A stretch of DNA of 64,000 nucleotides from Vitis vinifera (GCF_030704535.1 NC_081820.1:21517001-21581000), one strand, 5' to 3'. Positions 24,099-36,258 are shown, counted from the first letter of the stretch. A program made the numbers and translations. The notes: generated by a model from the letters alone, not told the origin.

Positions 24099-25403
24099 AT
24101 GGAGAATCTTTCACATCACTCAAACACTTCAAGTTCTTCATCAGCAAGTGAAGATGAAGATACAAAGTTAGAAGTGACAAGAGTTTTAAGAAGGAGATTG
24201 ATTGTGTTATTACTCCAATTATTAAGTGACTCATCCATTAATAAGGAATGAGTCTCTACATCATCATTTATAGGTTCACTTTTCATTCAAGAACTTTTAG
24301 ATGGTTCATCTAGCACATGTTATGAACTAATGCGAATGAAAAAACATGGATTTATTTCTCTATATCACATGTTTCGAGAAAAATGATGGCTTGTTAACGG
24401 TAAACATTTGAATGTTGAAGAGAAAATGACCATGTTTTGAATGACTATTAGTCATAATCTTTGGAATCAATTAATTAAGAATAGATTTCAACACTCGGAT
24501 CAAACAATTCATGAATACTTCCATGAGGTTTTAGTAGCCATGGTGAATTTCTTAAAAGAGATGATATCTCCTTCATCATTCAATGATAGTTCAAATGGTA
24601 TCTCTAATCATCATCTAAGACAAATTTTTAATGTATATTATTTTTTATTACTAATTATTCATATCATATTTGTATTACTCTCATTTAAAAATAATTATTT
24701 ATATTTTAAAGAATTATTATCATGTAAGATGTTGTGGGTGCAATTGATGGAACTCTTATTCATGCATGCATTCCTGTTGATCAACAAGTACCATATCAAG
24801 GTCGTGGGAGAGGAGAATATTTTCAGAATGTTATGGTAGTTTGTGATTTTGACATGATATTTAGGTATGTTGTTGTTGGATGGGAAGGAACGACTCATGA
24901 TTTAAGAGTCTTGATAGAAACTATCTGTAACCCACAACATAATTTTCCAATGCTCCCATAAAGTAAATATTTTATTTTCATTTTATTTAATATGATTTTG
25001 TATTTATTCATAATAATAATCAATTGAATTTTTTTTCTTTCAAAAAAGTACTATTTGGTAGATGCAGCATACACACACTCGAGGTTTTATGGCACCATAT
25101 CGTAATGTACGCTATTGGTTGAGTGATTTTCATAGTTGTGGTAAAGTTGTAGGAAAAGAGGAGATATTCAACCAATGTCATGCAAGATTAAGAAATGTCA
25201 TTGAACGTACTTTTGGTGTTGTTAAGGCGTGTTTCCCAATATTGAAGAGAATGACACCTTATTCTTTTATTACTCAAACAAAAATTGTCATGGCATGCTT
25301 CTCCATTCACAATTTTCTTCAACAAATCTCAATTGTGGATATATTATTTTTTGAATATGACAATGAAGTCGAATTGGAAAGTGATAATACAAATCAAAAT
25401 TAG
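24099..25403 (+). pseudogene. Harbinger transposase (DDE superfamily 4, HARBI1-like), several stops
   Basis: The frame starts MENLSHHSNTSSSSSASEDE at 24099. It is broken by TGA codons at about 24249, 24384 and 24437 and by an intron-like AT-rich gap (about 24630-24728). The catalytic core survives: first Asp in VVGAIDGTLIHA (24734-24770), second Asp in YLVDAAYTHTRGFMAPY (about 25051-25100) and the Glu in RLRNVIERTFGVVKACFPIL (about 25184-25243). A second intron-like gap lies at about 24962-25048. The fold and the D-D-E residues are intact but the protein cannot be made as read. Confidence 0.85.
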
Positions 25404-25963
25404 AATTCAACTATAGACAATTTTTTTTTGCAATATTTGATCACGAGACCAAATTACAAATGAATTCTTTCATGTATTTAATTAGCTTGTCATTTTTAGC
25501 TTTTACTATTTGTAAACTATTTGTAAGAAATGTAATTTTTAGATATTAGTTAAAATGTGATGTCTTTGGATATTTGAAAATATGTATTTGAATTGTTCTA
25601 ATTTTTCTTTAATTTGATTCAAGTTTTATCGATCAATTATTTTTTAGATTATTAAATTTAAATATTTTGTTTTAATTATATAAAAAATAAACATTTTTTT
25701 TTTGTAAGGATGATAATGATAAATTATTTATTATAATAATTTTATTATTTTGATTTTTTTTAAGAAATATGTTAAATTAAATTATTTTTCTTAATACATT
25801 AAGATGTTAAGATATTGGTTTTTAAAATCTAAAAAACAAACAGCTTAATATTTAATAAAAATAAAATATTAAAAAAAATTGAATACTTAACACTTTTAAG
25901 CATTATTTAGTATTAAGTTAAATATAAGTTCTATTTAAAATTAAGCCAAAAAAACAAACACCA

Positions 25964-27307
25964 TATAAGTTTTATGATTTTTTAGTATTAATTAAATCAA
26001 TTTTTAAGTTTCAAATTATTTATAAAAAATAATAAAATTTATGTATCAAATATAGTTTGATTCATAATTTATCTACTTAATGAAAAATTTTAGAGAAGTT
26101 AAAAAAATAGAAAAAAAACATGTAATTTAGAAGAAAAAAAAATATTTGAGGATTTTCCATTGTCAATATCATGTTTGATTTTATTTTTTTTTATGGTTCT
26201 TTTTTTTTTTTTTAAATTCTATATTTTTATTTTATTTTTATAAGCATTAAAAACAACCTCTTTTTGTTCATAAAACTGTTATCTATTTCATTTCAAAAGG
26301 TAATATTCAACATAATTCATAACAAATTTATTTAATATGATTTTTTTGTAGCTAGATGTATCATGTACCATGTGTATCATGGCACAAATTTGAACACTCT
26401 TTATATGTAGATATAAACATAGCAGTTCAACTCACATATGGCACTGATGTTTGACATGACATATTGATTGAGACATAATAATAGCTTAAATTCAAATATG
26501 AAATTGCAAATTAATTGCCTGACGTGACCATTTAAAAAAGATGGGTCAATCATGCTTCCAAGTCTAGAAGATATAAAAGATGCCAAGTCTAACGTGGACA
26601 AAAATGCATTGCTGAGATAGGAGATGATGTGAATAAAAGGCTGAGTTGGAATAATGGCAAACCAACGTTTAATGGAATAATATCATATGCCTGCCCAAAC
26701 AAGGCCTTATAGTTGTTGAAGTTCTATTCTCACTTCCTCTCTTTCTTTTTTATAGTGGTTTTCATATCGTATCCCGTAAGCAATTTTTCATACCATATTC
26801 GATAAGTAATTACATTACATGTAGCGTTACACGAAGCCGCTCTTCATCTCCATTTCAATTTATTCATGACTCTCTTGATTCAATTCCCAAAGAGGCCCAA
26901 GCCTGTACCTCCTTCAACCATAACTTAGGAAGCTTCAGTGCTCTGTAGACCGAAGATCCACGCAGCTGAAGCCAACCATTTTTCTCATTCCAGCAACAAG
27001 ATCAAGATCCTCAGCCTTGATATTTTGCATCTAACATAAATTCTGAAGTTTAATAATTGTTCAAATCTGTGAAATTAGGAAGGTCCAACACTATGTGCCT
27101 GAATGATGGACATATATAAAGCCCAATTAAAACCCATGAAATTCTGCTGGAAAGCAAGCTTGTCAGATGACACACCAAGAAGAAAAGCATCTTTACAAGA
27201 AAATTGCAAAAAGCAAATTAAAAGAAACATGGAGTCATAAGAGTCATTTGGCACTAAAATACCAGAAAATTGCAGAAAATTAAGGCCAGTTAGCTATGCT
27301 TGTGAGC
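25964..27307. other. Intergenic, 3' flank of inhibitor-2
   Basis: AT-rich to about 26340. From 26700 the text is more balanced and probably includes the 3' untranslated region of the inhibitor-2 gene. No gene seen. Confidence 0.5.
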
Positions 27308-29245
27308 TTAAACCCCATTGGGCGGTGCTGATGGTTTCTTAGGCAAAGTTGAGCTGCCTTCTTTTGAACGAGCCCTTGCTGAAGATGAATCGCATCTTCC
27401 TCCATTTTCCTTTCCCTCATTGTCCTCATCAGCTTCATCCTCCATAAATGAACCCTGTTTCCGGAGTTCTTTCACTTTTCGGAACTCATCATAGTGTGCT
27501 CGCCGGTGCTCATTAAAACTCATACCGTTCCTGTCTGTTTCGAAGTCTAACGGCATTGAAAAAGGAGAGCAAAAAGAAAAGGAAAACATAAATAATTGTC
27601 AGAATAGGGGTGGTCCAGATTAATTCAAAACCAACCAGATGATACTTTAATTCTGATTTGTTGGTCACCATGATACAAGAACTTTTTACTTGGATACTTT
27701 TTCCTTCTTAGAGCTGCTTCCAGATTTCCCATTAGGCTTATGAATAATAAAGCTATCGATGAAATATGTTGTTTCATTTGAGAACACAAACAATGATGGA
27801 TTATTTATGCTGTTGAAAAACATGAGAATGTTGAAACAGAACAAGAAACATCTAAGAGTAATTGGTCTCAGACCTTCATCATCTTGTTCCATTGCATCTG
27901 CCTCATCGTCAGATGATGTCCAGCCACCAGAGAGAGAAGTGTTTCTACTTGAAGAAGCTACATCATTCAAAGCATTTCGTATTGCCTCTGCATGAATGAC
28001 ATTATCGCAGCCATCATCTAAATCACCGCGTATGGGAGATACAGACCCTATATTAATTAACAAAAATCAGCTGATACTAGGGGAGATAGCAATACAATTT
28101 TCACACATAAAAGCTACAGAATTAGACCTGACAATGGAACAGAAATGATCAAAATCTAAACCCAAACAAAGCAAAGTGAATATCACTTTTAAAGCCAATC
28201 CAAGAAAAACCAGAAATCCATGCCTTCACAGTAAGGGTAGATTTGGGGGTGAAAGTAGGTACACACACTTGCACATATACATAACCATTTGATGTACTTT
28301 GTAGAAGGAAAGAGAAACTGAGATCAACATACCATGTTCATCATCCTCATCAATCATGGGGTGATAAGGTGTCTTGGGTTCAGTTATTTTCTGCCTCACA
28401 GGTTTGTTTGCCTCAATTTCACCCAGATTAGCCTCATCCCATCTTACACGTCCCCTGTTAAACATGCTGGTATTAGTATACCTATCACATTAACCATTTA
28501 AACATGGATTAAATGGATAATATCAAGCAGCAAACTACCTTCATAAAACTATGCAGATGATAGAACATGCTTATAGCAGATCAAGGACAAAAAAGGGAAA
28601 AGAGGAAACACCCAAACAATGTTGTTACCCACACCACTAGTCAATCGAACATTGGCTGACTGTAGATTATCAAGCTAATTTATTCTCCCACCTCAATGAA
28701 TTAAAGCCATTAATTAAAGGCTTTCTTCATTAACATTCATTAGCATATGGCACTAATCAATAATCCTGGAGTATGTGACATTCTCTTCCAGTAAATGGTT
28801 GAAGTTCAGAAAAATGCATTCACCTGATTGCATTGATCCTTGGTTTTATACAACTTGCCTGAGAAGGACAACTGTTCATGGATCCTTACCACTTTAAATG
28901 AGACATCTTCCAACCACTGAGACCCATGTTAGAAAACAATGTATCTTAGGCAACCAACCAAAGCTACAGTGAGGTGGTTGGCGGTTCTGGATCCTTAACA
29001 CTTTAAATGAGACATCTTCCAACTATTAAGACCCACATAAGAAAATGATATGTATTAAGCAACCATCCAAAGCTTAAGGCCAGATGGTTGGTGGTTCCAG
29101 GTTCACTGACCAGCTCACAGTGAAATGTCTCAACTACAGAATTATGTGCATTGGAACTACTAGAATAAACAACCTTAATACAACAAAAAACAAAAATCCT
29201 AATTGAACCAGAATACATAAAAAAGGATGGTATGGATTACTTCAT
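27308..29245 (-). CDS. Protein phosphatase-1 inhibitor-2 (four coding exons)
   Basis: It binds and regulates protein phosphatase 1. Coding exons: 29245-29241 (5 nt, ATGAA), 28454-28333, 28047-27874 and 27546-27308; total 540 nt, 179 residues, all joins in phase. Domains in order: [18 protein letters not shown] (3-20), then [12 protein letters not shown], the PP1-docking and I-2 signature region; an acidic/Ser-rich middle ([17 protein letters not shown]); then [18 protein letters not shown], the C-terminal helix that contacts the PP1 active site; and a low-complexity tail. The last join (GAA G|GTCTGA to TTAG|AC) makes [11 protein letters not shown]; its donor is non-ideal and is the least certain. 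The start was chosen because the exon at 29314-29241 has a single ATG whose two following bases complete Lys-Gly in the next exon. From memory it corresponds to Arabidopsis At5g52200. Confidence 0.88.
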
Positions 29246-29314
29246 ATCTTTGAACTGATAATCCCCTCAAATACGCAAAGCAGACTGAGCAGTCGCTTAT
29301 TGACTTGCCTTCAC

Positions 29315-31103
29315 CTGAAATAAATTTTTAAACAGATTTTTAAAACTTCAGGATCAAACAAAAGGAACTTAGTGTTGCATAATAAGATAAAACATTCATA
29401 GCAAAGTAATAGATTCTATGTTAGTTATGGCAGTCCCCTCTTGGCCTATCTATAGGGCAGCATGTGATAGGTGAGGAGGAGAACTTTACATTAATAGATG
29501 CAATGGGAAAGTAAAATAATCCATTAAGCAGAAGGGGGAAATTTGCAACAAAAATGTGAGTACAAAACCAAGCAGCAGAGAGACAACAAGGCAGCACTGT
29601 CATCAAGTAAAAAATTGGGAAGAACGATGGGGTAGATTAGAAAGCCGTTTGCAACTAAGAATGGTCAAGGGTCAGAAGACTAAACATATAGAATAAGAAT
29701 TTAAGGAAAGAAAAAATAATAAGATATGAATAAAGTATTGCATGTAATAGAAAAGGAAATAAAAATAATGATCAACTGCCTCATAATGTGAATGAAACAA
29801 GACCAACTTGAAAATTCAAGAATAGTTAACAACTACATTATTTTTAACACCAAAACTTGTAATGAAGTTATTCTGGAAAGGACAAAACCCCAAATATAAG
29901 GTTTTAATGAAACATAAACAACTAAAAATTGAGTTTCTCATGTAATCTAGAAATTTTTAGGCACAAGTATGCAATTCCCCTCATGTTATTTTTGCCTACA
30001 TTTGTCTCTCCCTATCAATTACAGAATCCCCTTCTGGAAACTAATGATTCTAACTTAAATGTAGAAACAAGTCAATGAAATACTCAATCAAGAATCAATA
30101 TGCAGAGAACACTAAATGAGCACTTGGTATATATGTGATAAAAAATCCACCCCGTATCACAAGTTCTCATAGATACCATACAACAAAGGCCATATAAATT
30201 CAATGAACCCTAAAATTCATAAAAAAACGTAAGGAAATGTTGGAACATCCCATGAAAATTCAATGTTCCCATTCTATTTTATATACCAAAACTAAGACCA
30301 TTACAAAACCCAGAATCAGTCAACACAACTGATAGTAGAATTTTGAAATTGTGCCATTTCATGACATTCTAAACCTGAATCCATCCCATTAATTGTACTC
30401 CCCCACCCCAACAAAAAAACAAAAATGCAATGGAGCCATTCAATTTTCAAAGAGGCAACCAAACTTCTAGACCAGAACACCAAATCCAAATTCTAAAAAA
30501 CCACACACCCCTACTCAACTCTGTACTAGGATATTAAAAAAAATAAAAAATAAAAATAAAATAAAAATAAAATAAAAAATAAATAAAAAAAGGAGATCAC
30601 ATACAAAGCTATTGTTAGCTTAATCTGACATCTTAAACTGGTAATTTAACATGTTCATTCCACATTTGTCACTTTTCAAGCCTATTTAAAAAATAAATCC
30701 TTAACAACAATAAAAAAGAAAAAGCGCAAAAGAAACCAATTCAGATTGCAGCTCAGCAAACCAATAATAGCTAACCAAACAAACAAACAATCCACTAATT
30801 CACATTCATCACAACAAATTTTGAGACCTCAATCAAGATCTCCAAGAGGATCAAAAAAGAATTATCAAGAAAAAGTTGCTGAATCGATGACAATAGCAGA
30901 TCCTAACGCCTCCGTTCAGTAGATGAGGGAAAAAAATATAGGAAAAGTTACCCAAAATCAGAGGCTTCTCAGCCCTAACCTGTCATTAAAACAGTTCAAC
31001 TCTTTTCTTTTTTTCCGGAAATTTTCTAAGCAACCAAACAGAGCGTAAAAAATAGAAATGAAAAGAAAAAACAGGAAGAAGAGTGGAGAGAAAAGTTCCG
31101 CAC
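29315..31103 (-). other. 5'-leader intron of inhibitor-2
   Basis: Donor CTTCTCAG|GTGCGG at 31103 and acceptor TTTATTTCAG|GTGAAGG at 29315. The non-coding first exon would be about 31104-31165. The intron has no recognisable gene; it carries a (TAAAA)n-like low-complexity stretch at 30535-30590. Inferred from consensus; the donor is only moderately good. Confidence 0.55.
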
Positions 31104-31166
31104 CTGAGAAGTGGAGGAAGAGAAGGTGGAAGGCCTTGGAATGCGCCTTTTTCAACGTGATCTCCG

Positions 31167-31350
31167 TTTTCTATTTTCCCAAAATACCCCTTTTATAAAT
31201 ATATATAATCACGATTGATCTCCCTGTTTGAGTGGATAATGACCGCCAATGTGTCCCCTTTTCTATGTTCCCAAAATACCCCTCTTTTAAATATATAATC
31301 ACGATTGGTCCTCCAGTATGAGTGGATCATGACCGCCCATTTGTCTGACT
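31167..31350 (-). promoter_or_regulatory. Tandemly duplicated promoter segment of inhibitor-2 (92-bp unit)
   Basis: Copy 1 is 31167-31258 and copy 2 is 31259-31350. Both run TTTTCTAT.TTCCCAAAATA, an AAATATATA TATA-like block (about 31195-31207 and 31288-31299), AATCACGATTG, GAGTGGAT.ATGACCGCC. They lie immediately upstream of the inferred non-coding first exon. Confidence 0.75.
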
Positions 31351-31944
31351 TTTTTCCCAAGACTTTGCTTAATTTTAGGCGGACCAACATATAAAAAAGG
31401 GAGGAGAAAACATAGAAGAAAATAAAATATAAAAAATAATAATAAAAAATTATTTTTAAATTAATTTTTCATTTATTATATAAAATTAAATAATTTGAAA
31501 ATATATAAAGTTAATTTTAATTATATTTAATTTTATTTTTCACATTAAATCAAATATAGAAAAATTATTATTTTTAAAATCTTTTTGTCTTTCTTTAGAA
31601 AAATTATGGTTTTGGCTTCTGCTTAAGCTTCTAGCTAAAGGCAAACATCAAGAAGGTATCCAAACAATACAAAATATGAAACATCACACTATAAACCTCA
31701 ATATTTTATCAAACCTTCAAAGCTAAAACCCTAAACCCAGGAACTTAGAAAGGTACAAATGTATATGAGATATGGACACTGAGTGATATCAGCTGGTACA
31801 GAACCCAGAAAATCAGAGGTAAGAAAAACATCAAAGACAGAAAATGAAGCTGACTAGTGGCCATTCAAATGAATCCAGACAACCCAAATATCAAAGCTCA
31901 CTTGCTTCAATTCCCTGAATTTTCGAAAGCACCATAGATGAATT
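31351..31944. other. Intergenic between inhibitor-2 and CTF8
   Basis: An AT-rich spacer to about 31600, then probable CTF8 3' untranslated region. No gene. Confidence 0.5.
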
Positions 31945-34900
31945 TCATGCTAATTGGTCTGGCGCAACCGACCCTCCTGCACTGACTTTTTCCTTCACTA
32001 ATGGCTGTGGCTCTGTCCAAAAAAGATGTAGAAGACAGTTAGAATTTTCTTCCAACATCACCATCACAGCGTGTCTAAATCACAAATATGGTGTGCCAAA
32101 AACAATTCAAAATGGGTTAGAAGCTTAAAAAATAGCAGGAAGGCAACTTGTCAAGAATACAGTAGAGTGCTAACATAATTTTAGGTCATGCCTCAAGACA
32201 ATAAGATAAAACAGGCAGGTTTAAAGGCCAAAATCATGCGCTTAAACAAGGCAAACTGCCTGTCAATAGCATCAAATGAAGCCATGGTCAGATCACCCCA
32301 AGGGCACCTTCGGCATCCAGGGGTCGTGAACCAACCATAGAACCCTGTTCAATAAGTGGAACGCATTAGCTGTCCACTGTCCAGGTCAGGCAGTAAGGGT
32401 CGGAGAAGTGCAATCACTCATTCTTACAACCATCATTCTTTAGACCAAAGAGTCGGGCGGAGAAGGGGAAAAACTCTCCATTCCTGGTTCTCCTCTAGCT
32501 AGGTCCTCTAAAACCACAAGAATCCTTAGTTATAATGGGATTCCAACTAAGCACCTTTTCAGATTTTGAGAAGAGTTGCTCTTTGGAGAGTACTGTACGA
32601 TGAAAGTTGTAAGCAGTGTTCAAGGAGGAATTATTGTCTATCATTGGCCTCTATGGTAGAATCAGTCGGGGGGGCCTGAGAGGCGGTGGTTTACACTGTG
32701 GCGGATGTCAGCGATTCAAGTCCTCTTATCTCCAACTCGTGAACTTAGCCGATACAAAGTTATATGATAGCACCCAATTTTCCGATTCAGCAATTCGATC
32801 TATGGCCAGTTTCATCCAACCTCCACATGCTAGCAGTAGCAATAGCAAACTTGCTCCATACTGAATTGAACAAACAAATAAGTACAATTCTTCAACCTAT
32901 AATCACAGATTCTGATGTCTTCCCTCATGTAATTCCACAAGAGTGTAGGGTATAAAAAATTGTAGATTCAGAACCTGGCTCAAACAACTCCCAATACTCT
33001 TCTGTCAGGAACAGAAAATTGACAAATGGCTGGAAATAAATCTCTATAGCTGAAGATGAAAGAAGACTAACTTCCATTTTTCTAGGCACTCTAACCTAAC
33101 TATGGGCTCACTATATTTCCTCCATTTATTCTAAGGCATGAGCCTTGCATAGTAATGCTACAAAGGATTGCGTTTTTTTTTTTTTTTTTGTGCACCAATC
33201 ATTTGATATCTGAAGCATTCCAAAATGATTTATCACATCTACTTCTTGGAGTACAACAAACTCTACCATACAAAAAGTGTTTCTCAAGCTTTATTAATCC
33301 CGAAAATTAACAGTCATGGGATTGCTTGTGCACCCTTTTTTTATCAAGAGATATAGCAGTTGATGTTATATGAGACAAACAAGTGTTCCAAATGAGATTG
33401 CATAAAGAATTTTGGACCAGGATTTTTTTTTTTTTTTTTCTTATCATAAAACATGGCAGAGCACCTCAGATATGATAATTGGCAATTCTAGCCAATTAAA
33501 TAAAGAATATCAAAAAAAAAAATTAAAGATTCAACTCATAACCATCACTCAGCTTTAGATTCTGTTTACAAGAAGAACATATTAAAAAATATTTATAAAA
33601 TAATGTTAAGTTTATTACTAAGATATTAGTCATCCATTTGATGACATTAATGCAAGCTTATTTTATCACCCAACTCAAGAGCTCAGCCCTACTTGTTTAG
33701 CAAGTTAGTTTGGAACTAAGACTCAAGAACAGCTCATATATGCCAATAATGCCAAAGAACCAAACAAAAGTAGTTCAGTTTGTTTACAAGGCTTTGTGGA
33801 GGCATGTGCAAAAACACTGAAGCTTTTAGCTTCATTTATCTAGCAGGAAACTGAACTCTTAAAAAGATCATATTAATTCTAATTTCCTACAATGTCATCA
33901 AACATAGACATTCACCCTTCATAGGCAAGAACATGAGGAAGGTGTTCGAACAAGGGATTTTAAACCTTGTCTGTCATAGAACCTTTACCAGTTGAGCTAC
34001 CAAGCATTTTCAAAGACATCAAGAAATGGATGCTTTCACAGAATGTGCTTTCAAAACCATCCATAGACAAAACTACAGTAGGGGCTAATTCCTAATAAGA
34101 ACTATTTAGAAATAGTTTAGATCTAAATGTTTTAGGTGAAGAAAGAACAAGGATAAATGGTTCAACCATATGCAATGATTATGATGAAAACCTACAAATG
34201 CACCAGTACAGTGGAGTTAATTAGATTGAACTTGAAATAGATAAACAGAAGAAATGAGAAATGGCATGACTTCCTAGGATCTGACAAATGATGTGGCTCT
34301 ATATAGAACTGGATAGCAAAGATATGGTTAACGATCCAAACCCAAGAATTAGATCCAGGCTATTTTGGTTTGAATCAATGAATAATAGTGTGAAAATCAT
34401 CAATTTGGCTCTGACCACAAGAAGTTGAAACATATTGCCAGTCAGACAAATGCTTACAGAACTTACAAGGGCACAAGTTTTCAATGCTCTTAAGATCAAA
34501 TGGATATGTAACAAGAAACTGAAAATGCATAACTTGCGTGGCTCTATATCTCAACTTTTCATTTCCCAGATAAACTTACACCCGCTTCTCTCATTGCATA
34601 AATTTTCAATCAACCAATATCAATTGCAACATTTCTCCCGAGTAATGTAATGAGATTATGATTATAACATCATGATGTGTTACCATAATATGTTATAAGG
34701 GTTTTGCATTATAAATTATCTTATATTCTTGACTAATTCATATGTTATGTAATTGCATGCAAATGAAGCCTGGATTGTTATACCGAAAATAAACAAGGTT
34801 TTAATAAAATCAAATAAAACATACTGGATATAAGGGCCTTTGGTCTGGATTTGAACAAAATCCGATGGCGAATAATTCCCACTACTTCCAAATCTACACT

Positions 34901-36048
34901 AGATGATTTACTGTCTCCATTCTGGTTTGCATCCAAGTGCCTTGTTTTTTTAAGTACCACAAATGGCTTCTTCAATGGCACTTTTGACCCTGACAATTCA
35001 TGATACCCAACCGTAAAAGTGTAGTTTTCCTGAACACAAAACCCAAAAGAAAATGGCTGTCAAAGCATAAAAATGCTGTTACAAACTCATGGGCTGCAAT
35101 TTCATGCAAGAATGCTAAGCACAATATAATATCAACTGATAGTAGTTACAAACTAATCCTAGAAATACTCGCACCTTATTTTCGCTTCAAATAACCAATA
35201 CCCTGTTGGTCATAAAACTCTAATCTGATATTTGTTTGTAAGATATGCTTGTAAAGCTTATAAGTAAAAACCAAAACAATTTTTTAATATCAAAGGTTAG
35301 GGCCATCACCAATCTTCCATGCAAAGGACCCATTAAAAGCACCAGGGCCTTATTAGTTACAACATCATCTTTACAGAATAAGATTTGTTTCTTATAATAC
35401 ATTAGTAAGAAAAGCATTTTTCCAAGAAGGAATTTAATGAATGAAGACTAGTGTAAAAAACTTGGATTTATCCATTTCATCTGAAGGAATTTTCTGTCGA
35501 TTGCCCTTAAGTTGTGTTGAAACCAATTTCAACTAGCCCCAAGTGGGGCCCACTTCTTAATGGAATTCCAATATGTATTCAAATTCCTTCAAAAAATTTC
35601 CCTTGGGCCTTTTCCCAACATCAAACTTTATCAATTTCGATTCCACCCATTTTCTTTTCTCACAAATCCCCCATTCCAAACAGTGTGAATATTAGTTCCA
35701 CTACCAACCCACACCCACCACCCCTTTCCCAGCTCCTAAAACAAACGCAAGAAAAACCCAATCAACCATTCATGCCAAAAAGAAAAACAATAATTTCCTC
35801 ATACATTAAGAAAGGAAATCCATTCTTTGGAGAGACCAATAGCAGAAAATGAAACCATTTCTAAAAATAACAGCAAGTTTGGGTGAGGAAATACCAACCT
35901 GTGAAGAAGGGCGGCAAAGTTGTCCAATTTCAAGGTTCTGGACAGTGCCTTGGAAAGAGGGCTGCACTTCAACTACACCTTGCAACTCTACAATTGCCCA
36001 TTCTGGGCACTTCTCTTCTCCACAACTACACTTCACCTGAATCTGCAT
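31945..36048 (-). CDS. CTF8: Chromosome transmission fidelity protein 8 (CTF8), three exons
   Basis: A subunit of the alternative clamp loader CTF18-RFC (with DCC1), which acts in sister-chromatid cohesion and replication. Exons: 36048-35899 (50 codons), 35029-34825, 32012-31945; total 423 nt, 140 residues. The donors are CAG|GTTGGT and A|GTATGT, the acceptors GTTCAG and GGACAG, and all phases agree. Recognised segments are MQIQVKCSCGEEKCPEWAIV, QNLEIGQLCRPSSQ, ENYTFTVGYHELSGSKVPLK, KPFVVLKK and the end VGIIRHRILFKSRPKALI. The last exon ends GGSVAPDQLA. The ATG is preceded by an in-frame Lys/Glu-rich upstream extension that I read as leader. From memory this matches Arabidopsis At5g52220, adjacent to MBD13 there as here. 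Intron 2 (2.8 kb) hosts plastid DNA and a SINE-like sequence. Confidence 0.9.
32290..32804 (+). other. Nuclear plastid DNA insertion (NUPT): trnA-UGC intron, 3' exon and trnA-rrn23 spacer
   Basis: I recognise plastid inverted-repeat sequence: AGATCACCCCAAGG..CCTTCGGCATCCAGGGGTCG (intron of trnA-UGC), CCTGTTCAATAAGTGGAACG, TTGAGAAGAGTTGCTCTTTG, then the tRNA-Ala 3' exon (about 32700-32734, ending TTATCTCCA) and the spacer ACTCGTGAACTTAGCCGATA towards rrn23. The copy has diverged (for example the T-loop reads GATTCAAGTCC where plastid tRNA has GGTTCGAGTCC), so it is an old nuclear transfer, not a contaminant. It lies in CTF8 intron 2, antisense to CTF8. Confidence 0.9.
32698..32734 (+). pseudogene. 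tRNA-Ala(UGC) 3' half, plastid-derived, non-functional
   Basis: The 3' exon of the split plastid tRNA; the 5' exon is absent and the T-arm is mutated. Confidence 0.75.
33935..34012 (-). mobile_element. tRNA-derived SINE head in CTF8 intron 2
   Basis: On the minus strand an A box GGTAGCTCAACTGG (within 34003-33985) and a B box GTTCGAACACC (33951-33941) stand about 35 bp apart, as in a tRNA. No acceptor stem or anticodon is intact. The SINE body should extend towards lower coordinates, but I cannot place its end. Confidence 0.6.
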
Positions 36049-36258
36049 TTCAACCTTTTTTTTCCCCCTCTTCTTTGGGCGGGTTTCTTCTTCTTCTTCT
36101 TCTTTTTTGGTGGTTTTTTGGTTGTGTTTGATCCCAAACAGATCAACGGTATGATCCAAAATTGACCAAAAGCAGAGGAGGGAAAGGTAGTGGAGGCAAA
36201 GCAAATGGGTTTTGAATCAGGGCGGTGGGTTGGGTTAATGTTGGGATGGTTCAGTAAT

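Larger units (their letters stand above)
19965..25963 (+). mobile_element. PIF/Harbinger DNA transposon, ~6 kb, near full length but inactivated
   Basis: The left end reads GAGAGTGTTTGTTTTTTTAG after TTA. The right end, reverse-complemented, reads TATGGTGTTTGTTTTTTTGG, then CTTAATTTTAAATAGAAC. The two standard genes lie between, both on the plus strand: a Myb/SANT-like protein (22882-23229) and a DDE transposase (24099-25403). Both carry nonsense codons. The target site is not clean (TTA on the left, TAA on the right), so the exact right end could be off by a few bases. The first 2.9 kb is non-coding and appears to be a leader with its own intron. Confidence 0.85.

Noticed and set aside
30958..31155. 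65-codon open frame (-) in the inhibitor-2 leader
   Set aside because: It crosses the inferred leader donor and reads low-complexity intron; no domain.
32616..32955. Open frames (+) in CTF8 intron 2
   Set aside because: They read through the plastid-derived trnA/rrn23 spacer, which is non-coding.
35514..35852. 112-codon open frame (+)
   Set aside because: It lies in CTF8 intron 1 on the opposite strand, is Pro/Ser-rich and has no recognised family.
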